In this document: piece after piece, positions 22,025 through 32,967 of the stretch | Layout of the letters: every line of letters begins with the position of its first letter | Position numbering within the stretch: position 1 is the stretch's first letter | Assembly: GCF_040712315.1 (NCBI RefSeq) | Contig: NC_134013.1 | Location: forward strand, 85,938,001 to 86,002,000 | Reading direction: 5' to 3' | Origin: Castanea sativa | Taxonomy: Eukaryota > Streptophyta > Magnoliopsida > Fagales > Fagaceae | Length of the DNA stretch: 64,000 nt | Translations under genes and position numbers: made by a program | The notes under the pieces: generated by a model | The model's database searches: none | The model's input: only the letters and a program-made list of their open reading frames with translations | Told to the model about the DNA's origin: nothing

Positions 22025-23019
22025 CTATGCCACTCCTCTTCCCTTCCTTGAGTTTGACTTCACTGGCAGTATTCGGATTCTCTTAGCCACTCGTACAAAA
22101 TCCCTATTCGGTGTATTCACACACACACACACACACACACTGAGTCAGAATAACACAAAACCATCATATCGCAACCTAGAAGGTAAGACAACAATGGAAA
22201 CTTAAAGAAAATAAACTTATATGCTAAAGTTTCAGGTCGATCCAGTCCTGGAAACTAAGAACCAAAGAGAATACAAAGAAGAGTGTAAGAAAACTAGTTA
22301 AAAACCAAATTTTGCAAAAGAAGAAGAAGAAAAAAAAGAGAGAGAAACTTGAAAACCCATATGCTTAAAAGGTCATGGAAAATAGTTCACCCCCAATGGA
22401 TCAATATGAGACTAAGCGGCTCTTGCTGATGTAACAGAATCTAAAAAGAAAAAGAAAGAGTAAAATCTTCTATCTACTTTTAGTGTTTTGCTTTGTACTA
22501 TACCAATTACAGTATATATAATGGGTCTGACACAATTAGAAAGTATAAAGCAAAACATTCAGAATGTGACAGAGAATAAACGTACTTCCAATTAAGGTCA
22601 CCGGCAAGAAGGAGATCATTTTCAATGTCTTCATAAGCAATGAGATGACCAGGAATAGCATTAGACAGATCAAGATGATCAGTGCTCTCCGAATTAGCGA
22701 CTCCATTAGTACTGTCACCAATATCCACAAACATCTGCCTCAAGGCCTTAGCTAGGCTTTGGTAACTTGCATGCTTATGAAGACTGATGCGTTGGCAGAT
22801 CGAACGGCCTTCGAGCACGACTGTCACCGGTGGAATCACGGTGGAAACGAGATCATCATCATCAAGCCCTGCAGGGAATCCTTGAATAAGATTGTTGCTT
22901 TTAGGGTTTCCCATAGTGAAGGGTCCAGAAGAAGTAACTGGAGTTGCACCAACCATTAATCTCCTTTCTTGCCATCTTCTTTTCGATGAGTCTTGTCTTT
23001 GAGCAACAAAACTATTCAT
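22025..23019 (-). CDS. IAA33: Auxin-responsive protein IAA33 (non-canonical Aux/IAA)
   Basis: Two exons, 23019-22586 and 22103-22025. They give 513 nt and 170 aa; Arabidopsis IAA33 has 171. The PB1 region is clear. Domain III is VTVVLEGRSICQRISL (about 66-81), and domain IV runs from DLSNAIPGHLIAYEDIEND (117-135) to DLNWKDFVRVAKRIRIL. Its acidic OPCA-type patch is D131-E133-D135. There is no LxLxLx (EAR) domain I and no GWPPV degron, as in the IAA33 subgroup. It should therefore not be degraded through TIR1/AFB and should interact with ARFs by PB1 contacts only. The usual domain III Lys is replaced by Arg77. The start MNSF matches the family. Exon 2 has the KRIRILPVK tail and ends SNSRKGRGVA. 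The 482-bp intron carries a (GT)n tract next to the acceptor. Known work on Arabidopsis IAA33 concerns root-tip stem cells; the role here is by homology. Confidence 0.95.
22117..22140. repeat. (AC)n microsatellite beside the IAA33 acceptor
   Basis: About 12 AC repeats, read as (GT)n on the coding strand. They end about a dozen bases before the exon 2 acceptor, in place of a normal pyrimidine tract. Confidence 0.9.
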
Positions 23020-23167
23020 TTTGTTTTTTTTACTTTTTTTGATAAAGTGTTTCTTCTCTGTCTCTTTATATTGATGGGAAATATGGATGAGTATGAGTTG
23101 TGTGCTTGCTGGGAGGAGATCGATATAGATAAGAAGCTGAAATGGGTTTGTTTCTATGTGGGATTTA

Positions 23168-23191
23168 AGAGAGAGAGAGAGAGAGAGAGAG
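23168..23191. repeat. (GA)n tract in the IAA33 5' leader
   Basis: About 12 GA repeats, (TC)n on the coding strand, roughly 150 bp upstream of the ATG. GA/CT tracts in plant leaders are known binding sites for BPC-type GAGA factors; use here is inference. Confidence 0.8.
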
Positions 23192-23334
23192 GTGAAGGAA
23201 TTCAGTTGGGAAGCTAAGAAGAATTTGGTATTTGGTTGGACAGAGTCAGAGAGTATACTATACCAGTAAGAGCAAATATGGTAAAGCTTTATGGGGGACA
23301 AGGGGGGGTGTGTGTGTGTACGTAGTTTTTTGGT

Positions 23335-23352
23335 GGAGATATATAAATGAGA
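23335..23352 (-). promoter_or_regulatory. Candidate TATA region of IAA33
   Basis: On the minus strand TTTATATATCTCC lies about 320 bp upstream of the ATG. A TGTCTC auxin-response-like hexamer is at 23399-23404 on the plus strand. Both judged by motif only. Confidence 0.35.
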
Positions 23353-23404
23353 TCGGTGCACGAGTGTGCGGGTGTGAGAGAGAGCAATAAAAATGTTATG
23401 TCTC

Positions 23405-24018
23405 ACTTGTTCCACTTTATACTAATATCATTAATATTAACTAGTAAGTTATCTGTATGATGTATGGATTATTTTGTGATATTTTATGCAAAACGATTTT
23501 GGAGAATGTTGTAAATATATTATAAAAAAAAATTAAATTAGAGTAAAGAAACATATACATTTTAAGATATTAAAAATTAGTTTAGTAACTTACTGCATAG
23601 GTAATTTTTTTTTTTAAATCATGAAAACAAAAATAAATGCAATAGAGTAATAGGATAATGAAAATTAACTAATTTGTGTTGTGTTCACAAATTGTATACT
23701 ATGAATGAAAGTATGTTCAAATCTCTTACCTTCTTCCACTCATCAATGGTGCGACATTAAGACATAGTGTGAACAAATGCATATGCATTTGTCTTATAGA
23801 TAGTTTAAAACCGTGGTAAAATATGACTTTACATTACGTACTAAATATTCTCTCTACTTATACACCCAAAACAAAAACAATCCAACCAAATTACCCAAAC
23901 TTACATCATATTAAAGCCCCTAATTTAAAAAGAAAAGAGAAAAAAAATTATCTATAAGAGTTTCAACGGTTTAATGGTAGTGGGAGACCAGTATGACGAA
24001 GGTGGCAGTTAATAGTCC

Positions 24019-24075
<57 letters not shown>

Positions 24076-24566
24076 GTATGTATGTATGTATGTATGTATG
24101 TATGTATGTATGCTTTTGTTTTTAATACCAATATAGTGACTCAATAAATTAATGAGATAACAGTAAAAATAAGTTAATATGAAATTTTGGGTAACAGTAA
24201 AAAAAAAAAAAACTTAATGAAAAGATGTAAAAAAAAAAAATTCTAAATGTAAAATTTGAGCGCCACATCACTGGACCTTATGCACTCTCGCATAAGGTCT
24301 CTGCTTTTATATATACATATACATATATATATATATATATTGATTAATTTGTTACATTTTTTATTAATTTGATAAAGTAATCAAAAAAATTTAAAAATAA
24401 AAGAAAATCAAACATATGATATATTGTTGTTGATGGAAAACAAAATAAATCACGAAGACTCTAAGAGTAAGATCAATGACTTTTCCTCATAAGAAAACAA
24501 ATGTCATAAGCGTAGAGAGTCTAAAACCGCCCTAGTGCTTTCCTTTTCCTTTTTCAAGGGTGCTGT
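23405..24566. other. Intergenic, no gene seen
   Basis: AT-rich sequence upstream of IAA33. It includes the compound microsatellite at 24021-24112 and poly(A) runs near 24200 and 24230. Confidence 0.5.
24021..24112. repeat. Compound microsatellite (AT)n(GTAT)n
   Basis: About 25 AT repeats followed by about 10 GTAT repeats. Likely highly variable in length between individuals. Confidence 0.95.
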
Positions 24567-24569
24567 TTA

Positions 24570-24838
24570 GGGTCCGTTTGGATAGCTTATTTTGTTAAAA
24601 ACTAAAAACACTGTAGTGAAATAATTTTTAAATGTGTAAATAGTACCATATGACTCATTTTTAATGAAAAAGTTACTGAAAAAAGAGATTTGTGGATCAC
24701 GTGAACAGTACATGGACTTAATGGTGTGACATAAAACCACTAAAACGCGCTTTTCCAAAAAAAAAGAAAAAAAATAAAGAATACAAAGACTTGGATACCG
24801 CGTGAAATGCGGTATTCACGCGGTATCCAAACGGTCAC
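24570..24838. mobile_element. Harbinger-like MITE, family A copy 1
   Basis: 269 bp between TTA duplications at 24567-24569 and 24839-24841. Termini GGGTCCGTTTGGATA and inverted GTGACCGTTTGGATACC. Near its right end is a strong hairpin, GGATACCGCGTGA ... TCACGCGGTATCC (24792-24828), absent from the two sister copies. Confidence 0.85.
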
Positions 24839-24841
24839 TTA

Positions 24842-27138
24842 ATGGTTTCCACGTGATATACATTTGATAATTAGATAGTTGGGAGAGAACTTAAATTCTA
24901 AATGACACTTTCCTTAGAAACACTATAAGATAACAATTAAATAATAAAACTCTTTGTATGTACTATGTGAATTACTCACTATCTATATATGGAGTAATAT
25001 AGTAAATAACAAAACAAACTCTTTTGATCTTTTACTCTCTTACTCTGTCTCTATTCTCCTCTTCTTATTATGATCAAATGAATAAAGAGCACAAGTAATA
25101 TGAAAAGAGGAATGTTTAAAATTAATATTAATTTTTTTAATATATAAATTGACATAATAATGAATATAATTTATGCTACTTCAACCATATAATAAATTAA
25201 TATTTGAAAGATTTTTTATTGGTAACACATTGGTTTATAAAGACTATTTAATCAAATCAAAACTTGATAAAGAGTATAATTATCCGAAACAAACGTCCTA
25301 AGTTGAAATTTTATATATAGAAAAAAAAAATCAAATCAAGACTATATATATATATATATTCATAGCATTACTCTATATAAAATTAAAGAAAAATATTGGG
25401 AGGGAGAGTAAGTACTTACTCTGAGGTGGGATGATAAAATAGGTACTACCCCTACAAGTTGGGAAATAAATTAATGGGTGTGCGGGGGATGTTTGCTTGT
25501 GAATGCAAATGCGAAAAGATGGTGTGTCAGTGTCTTAAAACTTTTTTGTTTTATAATATATATATTTTGCATTATGTAGGGTAGGTGTTGTTGTGAATGA
25601 ATAATAATAATATACACAATATTTTTGGGGATGGTGATAACAATTTACATGCGTGAAGAAAAAGCAACATTAAAATGTAAAATAATACTAAGGATGATTA
25701 AATTAATAAAGCAAAGGAAAATACACAATCTTGTAAATTGAAATGCATGGGCTAAGGTGACGACCACGCTGCGTTCGCCGAACGGCTCGCTGCTTTGACT
25801 CTCAGATGGTCGGAACTAATAAGCATTCACATTTTCTCAAACAATAATAAAATAATAAGTATTCACATGCATGGGCACTTACATTATTGATAGTGGATAG
25901 CATCACTATTTCTAAAAGACTATTCACCACAAATTTTTTAACAACTTCTTGCCACAAATGTGATGTAATAGAGTATAAGTGATAATAGGCAATCACGTTT
26001 TTATCACGTTAGAATTCTGACAAGAAAGTTGTGAAATAATTTGTAACTTTGTGTTCCTAAAACCACTAAACTATTCTATCTCAACAGGACTTTAAGCCTT
26101 CATTCCTACTTTGTGCCTATTGTGAGGCCTCACCATCACCAATCACCTAATTGCTTTGCTTAAGTTTAATGGGGACAGTGAAAAGGACTTGATGGGGTGT
26201 CTTGTTTGTAGAAACATATGTTCCTTTTGGTCACCAGATATAATTGACCCTATATATGTACAAACCAAAACTCATTGCATATGGTAGTTTCCTTTGGTTG
26301 TGTTTACACCTCAACAAGAACAATAAAAACTTGTTACTCTATACGGTCCAAGGAAAGTTTATGAAATTAAAGGGTCTAGAAAAGTTCTTCAAGAAGCTTA
26401 ATAGTCCCTTTAACAGATTTTACCAAATGGGTTTTTTTTTTTTAAATGTTAGTGGAAATTTGAATTTTTTGGGAGAAAATTTTATAAATCATTGTTCATG
26501 TCTAATTCAATCATACGAGGCATCCAATCATATGATCATGTTTTAATTGAGAAATAACTAAACTAGCTATTTTTAATTTGGTGAAGTGAGATTTCAAATT
26601 TCCAACTTGAATACCTTCTAGATGACATCTTTTGTTCTCCCTACCAGCCTTGACCCTTTGAGTTCAAATGACATCATGAGCACCAGATTTGTAACCCAAA
26701 AAGAATGCACCATAGCTCTGTGGCCAACCACATGAAAGATTAAAATTTAGAAGTTAGTAAAAGTAGAGAAGTAGATGGAGAACAAAACAAAACAAAAAAT
26801 GAGTGGAGAAAAAAAGCTATGTTACATTCCTTTTAGGTTAATAATCTGGTGCCCATGTCATTGTGATCTAAAAGGCTCGTTAGGATATTGAGCTATCGGA
26901 GAATTTAGATTCAAACCTCTCTAAAAAAAAAGATACATATACAAAAGAAAATAAGTTTTAACACAAAGATACACCATGAACTATTCTAACAAGTAATAGT
27001 AACTTTTAAGAAATTGTGGAACAAATTATACCATGCACAACACAGTTTCTTAAGTTATATTATATCTGATAATTACTTCTTTTTTAGGAACAAACATACA
27101 TGCATGATCACACAATTTACACAAATCACTATACAAAG
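24842..27138. other. Intergenic, no gene seen
   Basis: AT-rich. Contains a small GC-rich island at about 25755-25803 and a possible SINE at 26835-26932. No supported gene. Confidence 0.5.
26835..26932 (+). mobile_element. Possible SINE remnant
   Basis: A unit with a B-box-like GATTCAAACCTC near 26910 followed directly by CTCTAAAAAAAAAG. The A-box is weak and no target duplication was identified. Confidence 0.3.
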
Positions 27139-27345
27139 CTATGAAAGATAGCTTCTCAAAACGGGCAAGCACAGAAAGGTAAAATACAGCTTTAGTCTCC
27201 ATCTGAAACCTTGCAAAAGGCCATTGACTTCATCAACACCTGAAAGCAAGCTCTTCTCTGCATAAGGATTGAGTTTGTCATAAGTTTCCGTCATTGGGAT
27301 GGGATGGTCTGTGGGATTTCGTGTCTTTTGTCTTTCGAGAGCCAA
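27139..27345 (-). other. Unassigned coding-like stretch
   Basis: The minus-strand frame reads ALERQKTRNPTDHPIPM, then TETYDKLNPYAEKSLLSGVDE and VNGLLQ. After this a GT (CAAG|GTTTCAG) could be a donor. Its balanced composition is unlike the surrounding low-complexity frames. There is no ATG at the beginning. About 400 bp upstream on the same strand (27745-27840) another stretch reads DPTQKQNVYLLVSSAVNVIE but ends in a stop without a clear donor. I do not recognise either. They could be remnants of one gene downstream of SmF. Confidence 0.25.
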
Positions 27346-28427
27346 TAGATAAATTACATTGCTTAGGACCCAATCAATAATACAAAATTTTATTAATCCT
27401 AATCACCAATAAATAATTCTAAACTTCACCGGCCAGCTGTACGAAGAACCCAAGTGTATAAAAATATGTTTTATGTAATAGACTAATAGTTCTTGTGTAG
27501 TATTGGGATTCAAATTCGGGAATGCATTTGGTGGCTTTGTCATTGAGATGTGATACATAATATGCTTTAACTAATAACTCAACCAACATTTCTTGGCGTT
27601 TGCAATTAAGACATTTTAGGATTCAAATCCCCACACCCCCGTATAAGAAGGGGGAAAAAATAGAGAGATGAAAGAAGATGCCTAGTCAAAAATCACGATA
27701 GGCTTTACTGCTAGAAATAGAATAGTGAAGGTTGCCTGCTAGCATAGAATTTTCAGTGAAGCTTCAATCACATTCACAGCCGAGCTCACAAGCAGATAAA
27801 CGTTCTGCTTCTGAGTAGGGTCACTCTACATATCATTGATCATTTGTGTATGCACGTTGGTTTTGTTATTACTTACAGCAAGACAGATAGTAGGCAAAGT
27901 TAAGGTTCATTTTCATTCATTGATTAAATGAAATTGGTTTTTTTTTTTAAATCATCTTTTTGGAAACAAATTAGAAATCACATTTTCTTGCAATCCTACA
28001 AGCTCGCTTCATCCGTGATTTAATACCACCTTGTCTTGTTGATTGATAGAGTTTACTCAAAGATCCAAAGTATAAAATGAAGTGGATGTAAAAACTTGAC
28101 CTCATCTCCAAAAGTGGATATGTAAACCAATTATTCTATATGTCGGAATTAAGAATTACACCATAAATTAAAATCTCATATGATTCTCATTGTCATGAAA
28201 TGCAATGGAAGAGAAGTTAACACAAAGTGAAATATTTTTGCAGTGCATTGAACTATTCACCATGATAAAGGACAGGCAATCAAAACCAAACTTAAGGGAA
28301 CAATACATCTATGAGAGTCCTTTTATAAGGCATTGTTAGCATGAGCAATGGAACATCCAGAAGACCTCTACATGGGATACAAGTACAATGTAGGTGCCAT
28401 GACTCGAAGAAGCAAAATAAAATACTG

Positions 28428-28460
28428 GAATCCTACTTAGGCTTACTGAATCCTACTTAG
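28428..28460. repeat. Interrupted duplication at the SmF stop codon
   Basis: GAATCCTACTTAG occurs at 28428 and 28448 with 7 nt between. The copy at 28448 contains the SmF stop codon (28457-28459, minus strand). Confidence 0.9.
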
Positions 28461-31351
28461 TCACGATCAGCTTCTTCAATTTCCTCATCCTCTGGTACTC
28501 CACGAAGATAGAGAACATTGTTACATCTGCAGCCAGAAAAACATTAAAAGATGCAGTGAGTTGTCTGAACATTGAGTCTTGAATTTTGCATCAATTATAA
28601 TTCTTCTAATCATAAATAGATTACTATTGTTCATCAAAGATATGGAAGCAATATTTGCTTTTTTACAAGTTTTCGATGGAGAAGTTATTGTCCCATACTC
28701 CAATGAGCCAGAGCCTTGGACTGAACCAGCCTTTGACTATTCCATTTAAACTCCAGTAGTATGGTACTATGGCTTTATATTTTGTGGTAATTACTAATTA
28801 TAACTATTAAAGACGTGAAAGTATTATTTGTAATAACTCGCTCCTTTTGGAGGCCTCAACTGGATACTCTTTGACTATTCCATTGAACTACAGTATAGTT
28901 TTGATGACTCGTAAAGCACACCCAAAATTGACAAATTGATCAAAATACTGTGTTCTCAAAAGTTCTATGGCTAAAGGTAACATAAAAATACAAAATTTAT
29001 TTGAGAAACTAAGGGTCTATTTGGATACCGCTTATTTTGCTGAAAATAAGAAAACTTAAAACTTATTGCTGAAAGTATTGTAGCAAAATAATTTATAAGC
29101 TAGCTGATTTTTTGGGCTGAAAGTACTATAGCTTAAGCTGAATAGTAATGTGAACAGTACAGAATAATTGATCTGCGTTTTTCATCTTTTTGTGGGGTTC
29201 GTGAACAGTAACATGGGACCCAGGTAATTTTCAGCCAGATGCGCAAAACGTGGATGCAAAATGCTATCCAAACACTCACTAAATTTCTGTTCCACTTCTA
29301 CAATTTCAAATCAAGGTGGTCACAATTCACAAATCTTTCTGGGTTGTCTATCTTGATTTTCCCATATGAACTAAATCTACTTCTACCGGACAACCTTGTG
29401 AATTTGCAACAATATTAAAAGATTCACTCTCAAATCCAGTTGTTGACATTATGGAGAAAATAAGCAAGCTTATAAATGATGTGACACCATTATTAAAAAC
29501 CATGAAGTAGTTTGTAACTTCTTATCGTGTCTTATAAGCAGCTCTTCATTTATCATATGGAAACATATGCTTGAAATAAGAGAAGCCTTTTAATAAAAGG
29601 AATACTCATGTAAAAATATAATAGAGAGATTCCAGCATTAGGCTGAATTTACCTGATCAAAATCTCTCCCAGATTTCCAGTGAATTGCCCATCAATATAT
29701 TCTTCAGTGTTAGCCAGCTGCACATCATAAATGTGTAGAATTAGAATAAAAACATGCTGATATGTACTGAATGAATGAGAAGGTTGAAAACAGCCCAGTA
29801 TATGAAACTTCCAAGTTCAGACATTATCAGGATGTTTGAACCATATTTCAAAAAACATGCATCTTCATATATAAGACAATGGATTTTTCCCCCTTTACTC
29901 ACATCTGTCAACATAGTTCAAACATAATACATTGGACTAGATGGTAATGTGAAACTATAAAATAAGTCTTATTCATAATTACAATTAATTCTTTTTGGCA
30001 TGTATATATGATCCAAAAATAAAGATCAAACTATAAAGGCATGAATTCAAAGTATAAAGTCATACTCAAACATATGATGAGAAGTCTATCATTTTATATC
30101 TACCATTTCTCATACAATTTTAAATGGTATCACATAGTGCCATCAACCTTAAAAATGAGTATTTGGTATAAAAAAAAATTTGCTTTCTTTTATTAATATC
30201 TTTTCACTTTTCTTTATGTAAAGAAGAGTAAGTACTTTCAAATTTTGGATTGCATGGATGAATGTTTTAGTTATCATTCTTCACCTTGGGAGGATCGGCC
30301 AGTAATTTACAGTTTTTTAGTAGAAGAAGATGCAACAATGAAAACGTCCAAGGAATAATAGCCCAATCTTATTGATTTATTCTATTTGGACTCAGTGTAG
30401 TGCAAAAGAATCTTCTACCGTAAATATTACTTTGTAGCCTACTAGATTTTTTCCGTGTTTCTTTATTCCATAAGAAGAACCACTGCTAGTGAAGAATTTG
30501 AAAGTGTCCAACCACATAGCACAACCAACCTTGATAATTGAATTTATGAAAATATACGAGGAGCATTACTATAATGAGTAAACATATTTTGTGTATCTTA
30601 GGGAGCATTTGCATAAGCTGTTAGAAAATGGTGTTTTGAGTTTGAAATGAGCGTTTGTAAAAAGCTACAGGGAGTTGTGGTTACAAAACAAAGTTTTGGG
30701 TTTTCAAAACACTCTTTTAAGCTCCTAAAACACCTAACAAAACGGACCCTTAAAGCAACATTAAAATGCTCCATCATAATTGCTAAAAGTAGCAACCTAT
30801 GTGACATGAATGAAAGCTTAGAAACTACAATTTAAGGTCTCTAAAGTACACAAAAACACATAAGTAGGCACAAACACGAAGTGGGTACATATTAATTAAG
30901 AAAAAAATAAATAAAAAAGATTATAAAGTAGCACCTGCAAGTTCATGTATGAATCCACTGAGGCAAGAAAACCTGAATAGACACCAAATCAAAAGAGAAT
31001 TAATACCCATTTTCTAAATCAAAACAAAAAGAGAGAGAAACAAAAAAATTACATGAAATTTTTTGAAAGAACAGAAAAAGAACAAACCTTTGTACTCCAT
31101 TCCCCACTTGAGTTTCACAATGACAGGCTTCCCAGTCAAATTGTTCAAGAATGGTTTTGGGTTAACTGGTATAGTCTGAAATTTTCAAAAAAAACAACAA
31201 AAATTAAGTACTAATTCTCAAACCCCAAAACACAAATTGATTAATTAGAACAAAAACAAAAACTGAAAATACTTGGAATAAAATGGTGTCCTAATATTCA
31301 AACACAGTACCAAAGATTGAAAATTTGATTAAAAGAAAAACTCACAGCCAT
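28457..31351 (-). CDS. SNRPF: Small nuclear ribonucleoprotein SmF
   Basis: Five coding exons: 31351-31346 (only ATGGCT), 31175-31088, 30972-30935, 29717-29653, 28526-28457. They give 267 nt and 88 aa. The protein opens [18 protein letters not shown]. The Sm1 motif (about 15-45) has the RNA-contact DSYMN (38-42). The Sm2 motif has [15 protein letters not shown] (61-75), with Arg66 and Asn68 in the RNA loop. The tail is acidic. SmF forms with SmE and SmG part of the seven-member Sm ring on U1, U2, U4 and U5 snRNAs. Length and sequence match Arabidopsis RUXF (88 aa). All introns are GT/AG; intron 3 holds the MITE at 30601-30749 and intron 4 that at 29013-29279. The promoter has a telo-box and site II motifs. 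In Arabidopsis the neighbour of this gene is ATR2, as here. Confidence 0.97.
29013..29279. mobile_element. Harbinger-like MITE, family A copy 2 (SmF intron 4)
   Basis: 267 bp between TAA duplications at 29010-29012 and 29280-29282. Termini GGGTCTATTTGGATACC and inverted GTGAGTGTTTGGATAGC. Interior words such as GTGAACAGTA and TGTAGCAAAATAATTT are shared with the copies at 24570 and 55967. Confidence 0.85.
30601..30749. mobile_element. Tourist-like MITE (SmF intron 3)
   Basis: 149 bp between TTA duplications (30598-30600 and 30750-30752). Termini GGGAGCATTTG and inverted GGGTCCGTTTTG. Confidence 0.75.
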
Positions 31352-31426
31352 TGGGAACGAGAGAGGTGAGGCGAATCTGTGAACTGGGCTGAGCTTTGCG
31401 CCGAGTGAGAGGGTTTTTGGCCTATT

Positions 31427-31435
31427 TTAGGGTTT
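31427..31435 (-). promoter_or_regulatory. Telo-box upstream of SmF
   Basis: AAACCCTAA on the coding strand, about 76 bp upstream of the ATG. Telo-boxes with site II elements are typical of plant promoters active in dividing cells (ribosomal protein and snRNP genes). Confidence 0.6.
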
Positions 31436-31573
31436 TATCTGAGAGAGAGAGTATCGAACTATTCAAACCTAAAATTTATAGTAACTATTTGAATCCGGGT
31501 CAAACTGACCCAGACTCGACCCGGGTCAGCTTCTCTTTTACCCAAACCCACACCTGGACTTGACCCAATTAAA

Positions 31574-31670
31574 AGCCCAAAACTGGTGAACCCAAACAAC
31601 TTGACCCAGTGGGCCTTCTTCGTAATAGGATTGGGTTTTCTATCCAAAGGTTGGAGATAGCTGAGGCCCA
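31574..31670 (-). promoter_or_regulatory. Site II (TGGGCY) cluster upstream of SmF
   Basis: TGGGCT at 31574-31579 and TGGGCC at 31665-31670 on the minus strand, plus TGGGCC at 31610-31615 on the plus strand. TCP factors bind such motifs. Confidence 0.5.
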
Positions 31671-31714
31671 CTTTGGTTTTAGTCTAAAGCAACAACTTTA
31701 TTCAATAAAATGAT

Positions 31715-31998
31715 AATTAATATATATTTTGAAAATATAACCATTGAATTGTACGTTTTTTACACTCTTAATACACACATGTCAAATTTTCTGTCAAATG
31801 AATATTATTTACTATATGATCTATAAGCATATATTTTATGCATAATTTTAAAGTATAAAAACTTGCAATTTAAACATTTATTGATGACATAGTTATTGAT
31901 ATTTAATTTTTTGAAAATTTTGCAAGCATAGAGAATATAAGAAGAAGATGTAATCCAATGGTGGATTTGTTAAAATTCACTTCTAATATAAAAAAATA
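31715..31998. repeat. Dispersed repeat, relative of 39510-39800
   Basis: About 280 bp shared with the interior of the element at 39453-39851. Shared words include TTGATGACATAG, GAAAATTTTGCAAG and TAATCCAA. The terminal parts are absent or too diverged to recognise. Confidence 0.65.
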
Positions 31999-32193
31999 TT
32001 AAGGGTAGTTTGATAGACTATAATATACACTGTAATGTAATAGTTATTTATATGGTTTAGCTATTCAATTATTTGGTTATGATTTTATTACATGTAATAA
32101 TCATTCCATATGAATCTCTATTCCTTAAAATGAGGAATAAACATTACTTATTAAAAATACTGAATCCCTATTCCCTTATGTAATACGCTCTAT

Positions 32194-32395
32194 TTAACAA
32201 AATTCCCAAAATTTCGGAAATCCCCCACTACCCGTGTCTTCTCCAAAATTTCTTTCTCCTTGCACTGTTAACAAAAATCCCAAAATTTCCCACTATTTGC
32301 ATTTTCTCCAAAATTCCTTCTCCTTGCTCTGTTAACAAAATTCCCAAAATCCCTCGCTACCTGCATCTTCTCCAAAATTTCATCTCCTTCCTAAA
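32194..32395. repeat. Three tandem units of about 64-74 bp
   Basis: Units start with TTAACAAAA at 32194, 32268 and 32332, each followed by TCTCCAAAATT and a CTCC block. Confidence 0.85.
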
Positions 32396-32433
32396 TTTTC
32401 TATCTCCCTCCTCTCTAAAACTTTATTTTCCCG

Positions 32434-32690
32434 CTACTAGAGATCTATTTATATGGGTATTGTCTTTCTCTCACCCTTAGTTGCTACTCTCTCTTCTCAA
32501 CGATTTTTTTTTTTCCTTCTTCCCTTAGGTCTGTGATTCCCACAAGTATTGCACCCTTTCTCTCTTCTTTTTCTCTATTCTTTTCTACTACTAAAGATCT
32601 ATTTGTACGGGCACTTCCTTTTTCTCACCCTCAGTTGTTGCTCTCTCTTCTCAGGATTTTTTTTTTTTTTTTTTTTGCCTGTAGATCTAC
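32434..32690. repeat. Two copies of a roughly 100-bp C/T-rich unit
   Basis: CTACTAGAGATCTATTTATA at 32434 and CTACTAAAGATCTATTTGTA at 32588. Both continue into TTTCTCACCCT and a poly(T) stretch. Confidence 0.85.
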
Positions 32691-32915
32691 AATTTCTACT
32701 GGTACTGCCCTCTGATACTTAGATTGGAAATAGTGACCTTGATCAGCTAGCCAATCTAGTGACAAAGCATATCAATGATACACACACAACACACACACAC
32801 ACACAGACAGATATATATTAACGTGTTTGATATGTAGCAAAATGTAATCTATGAGGATGACTTTAAATAATCAAAATTCAAAATCAATTAATTAATATTA
32901 GGAGGCTAAGAATTG

Positions 32916-32967
32916 AAAGTTATCTATTGAAGTGTGGATCTGTGTCAAAGTTATCTATTGAAGTGTG
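32916..32967. repeat. 21-bp duplication with 10-nt filler
   Basis: Identical 21-bp copies (AAAGTTATCTATTGAAGTGT plus G) at 32916 and 32947, separated by GATCTGTGTC. Confidence 0.95.

Noticed and set aside
22507..23415. 302-codon minus frame as the full IAA33 protein
   Set aside because: The first 132 codons are 5' leader without similarity, and the tail after residue 144 is intron. The true second exon lies at 22103-22025.
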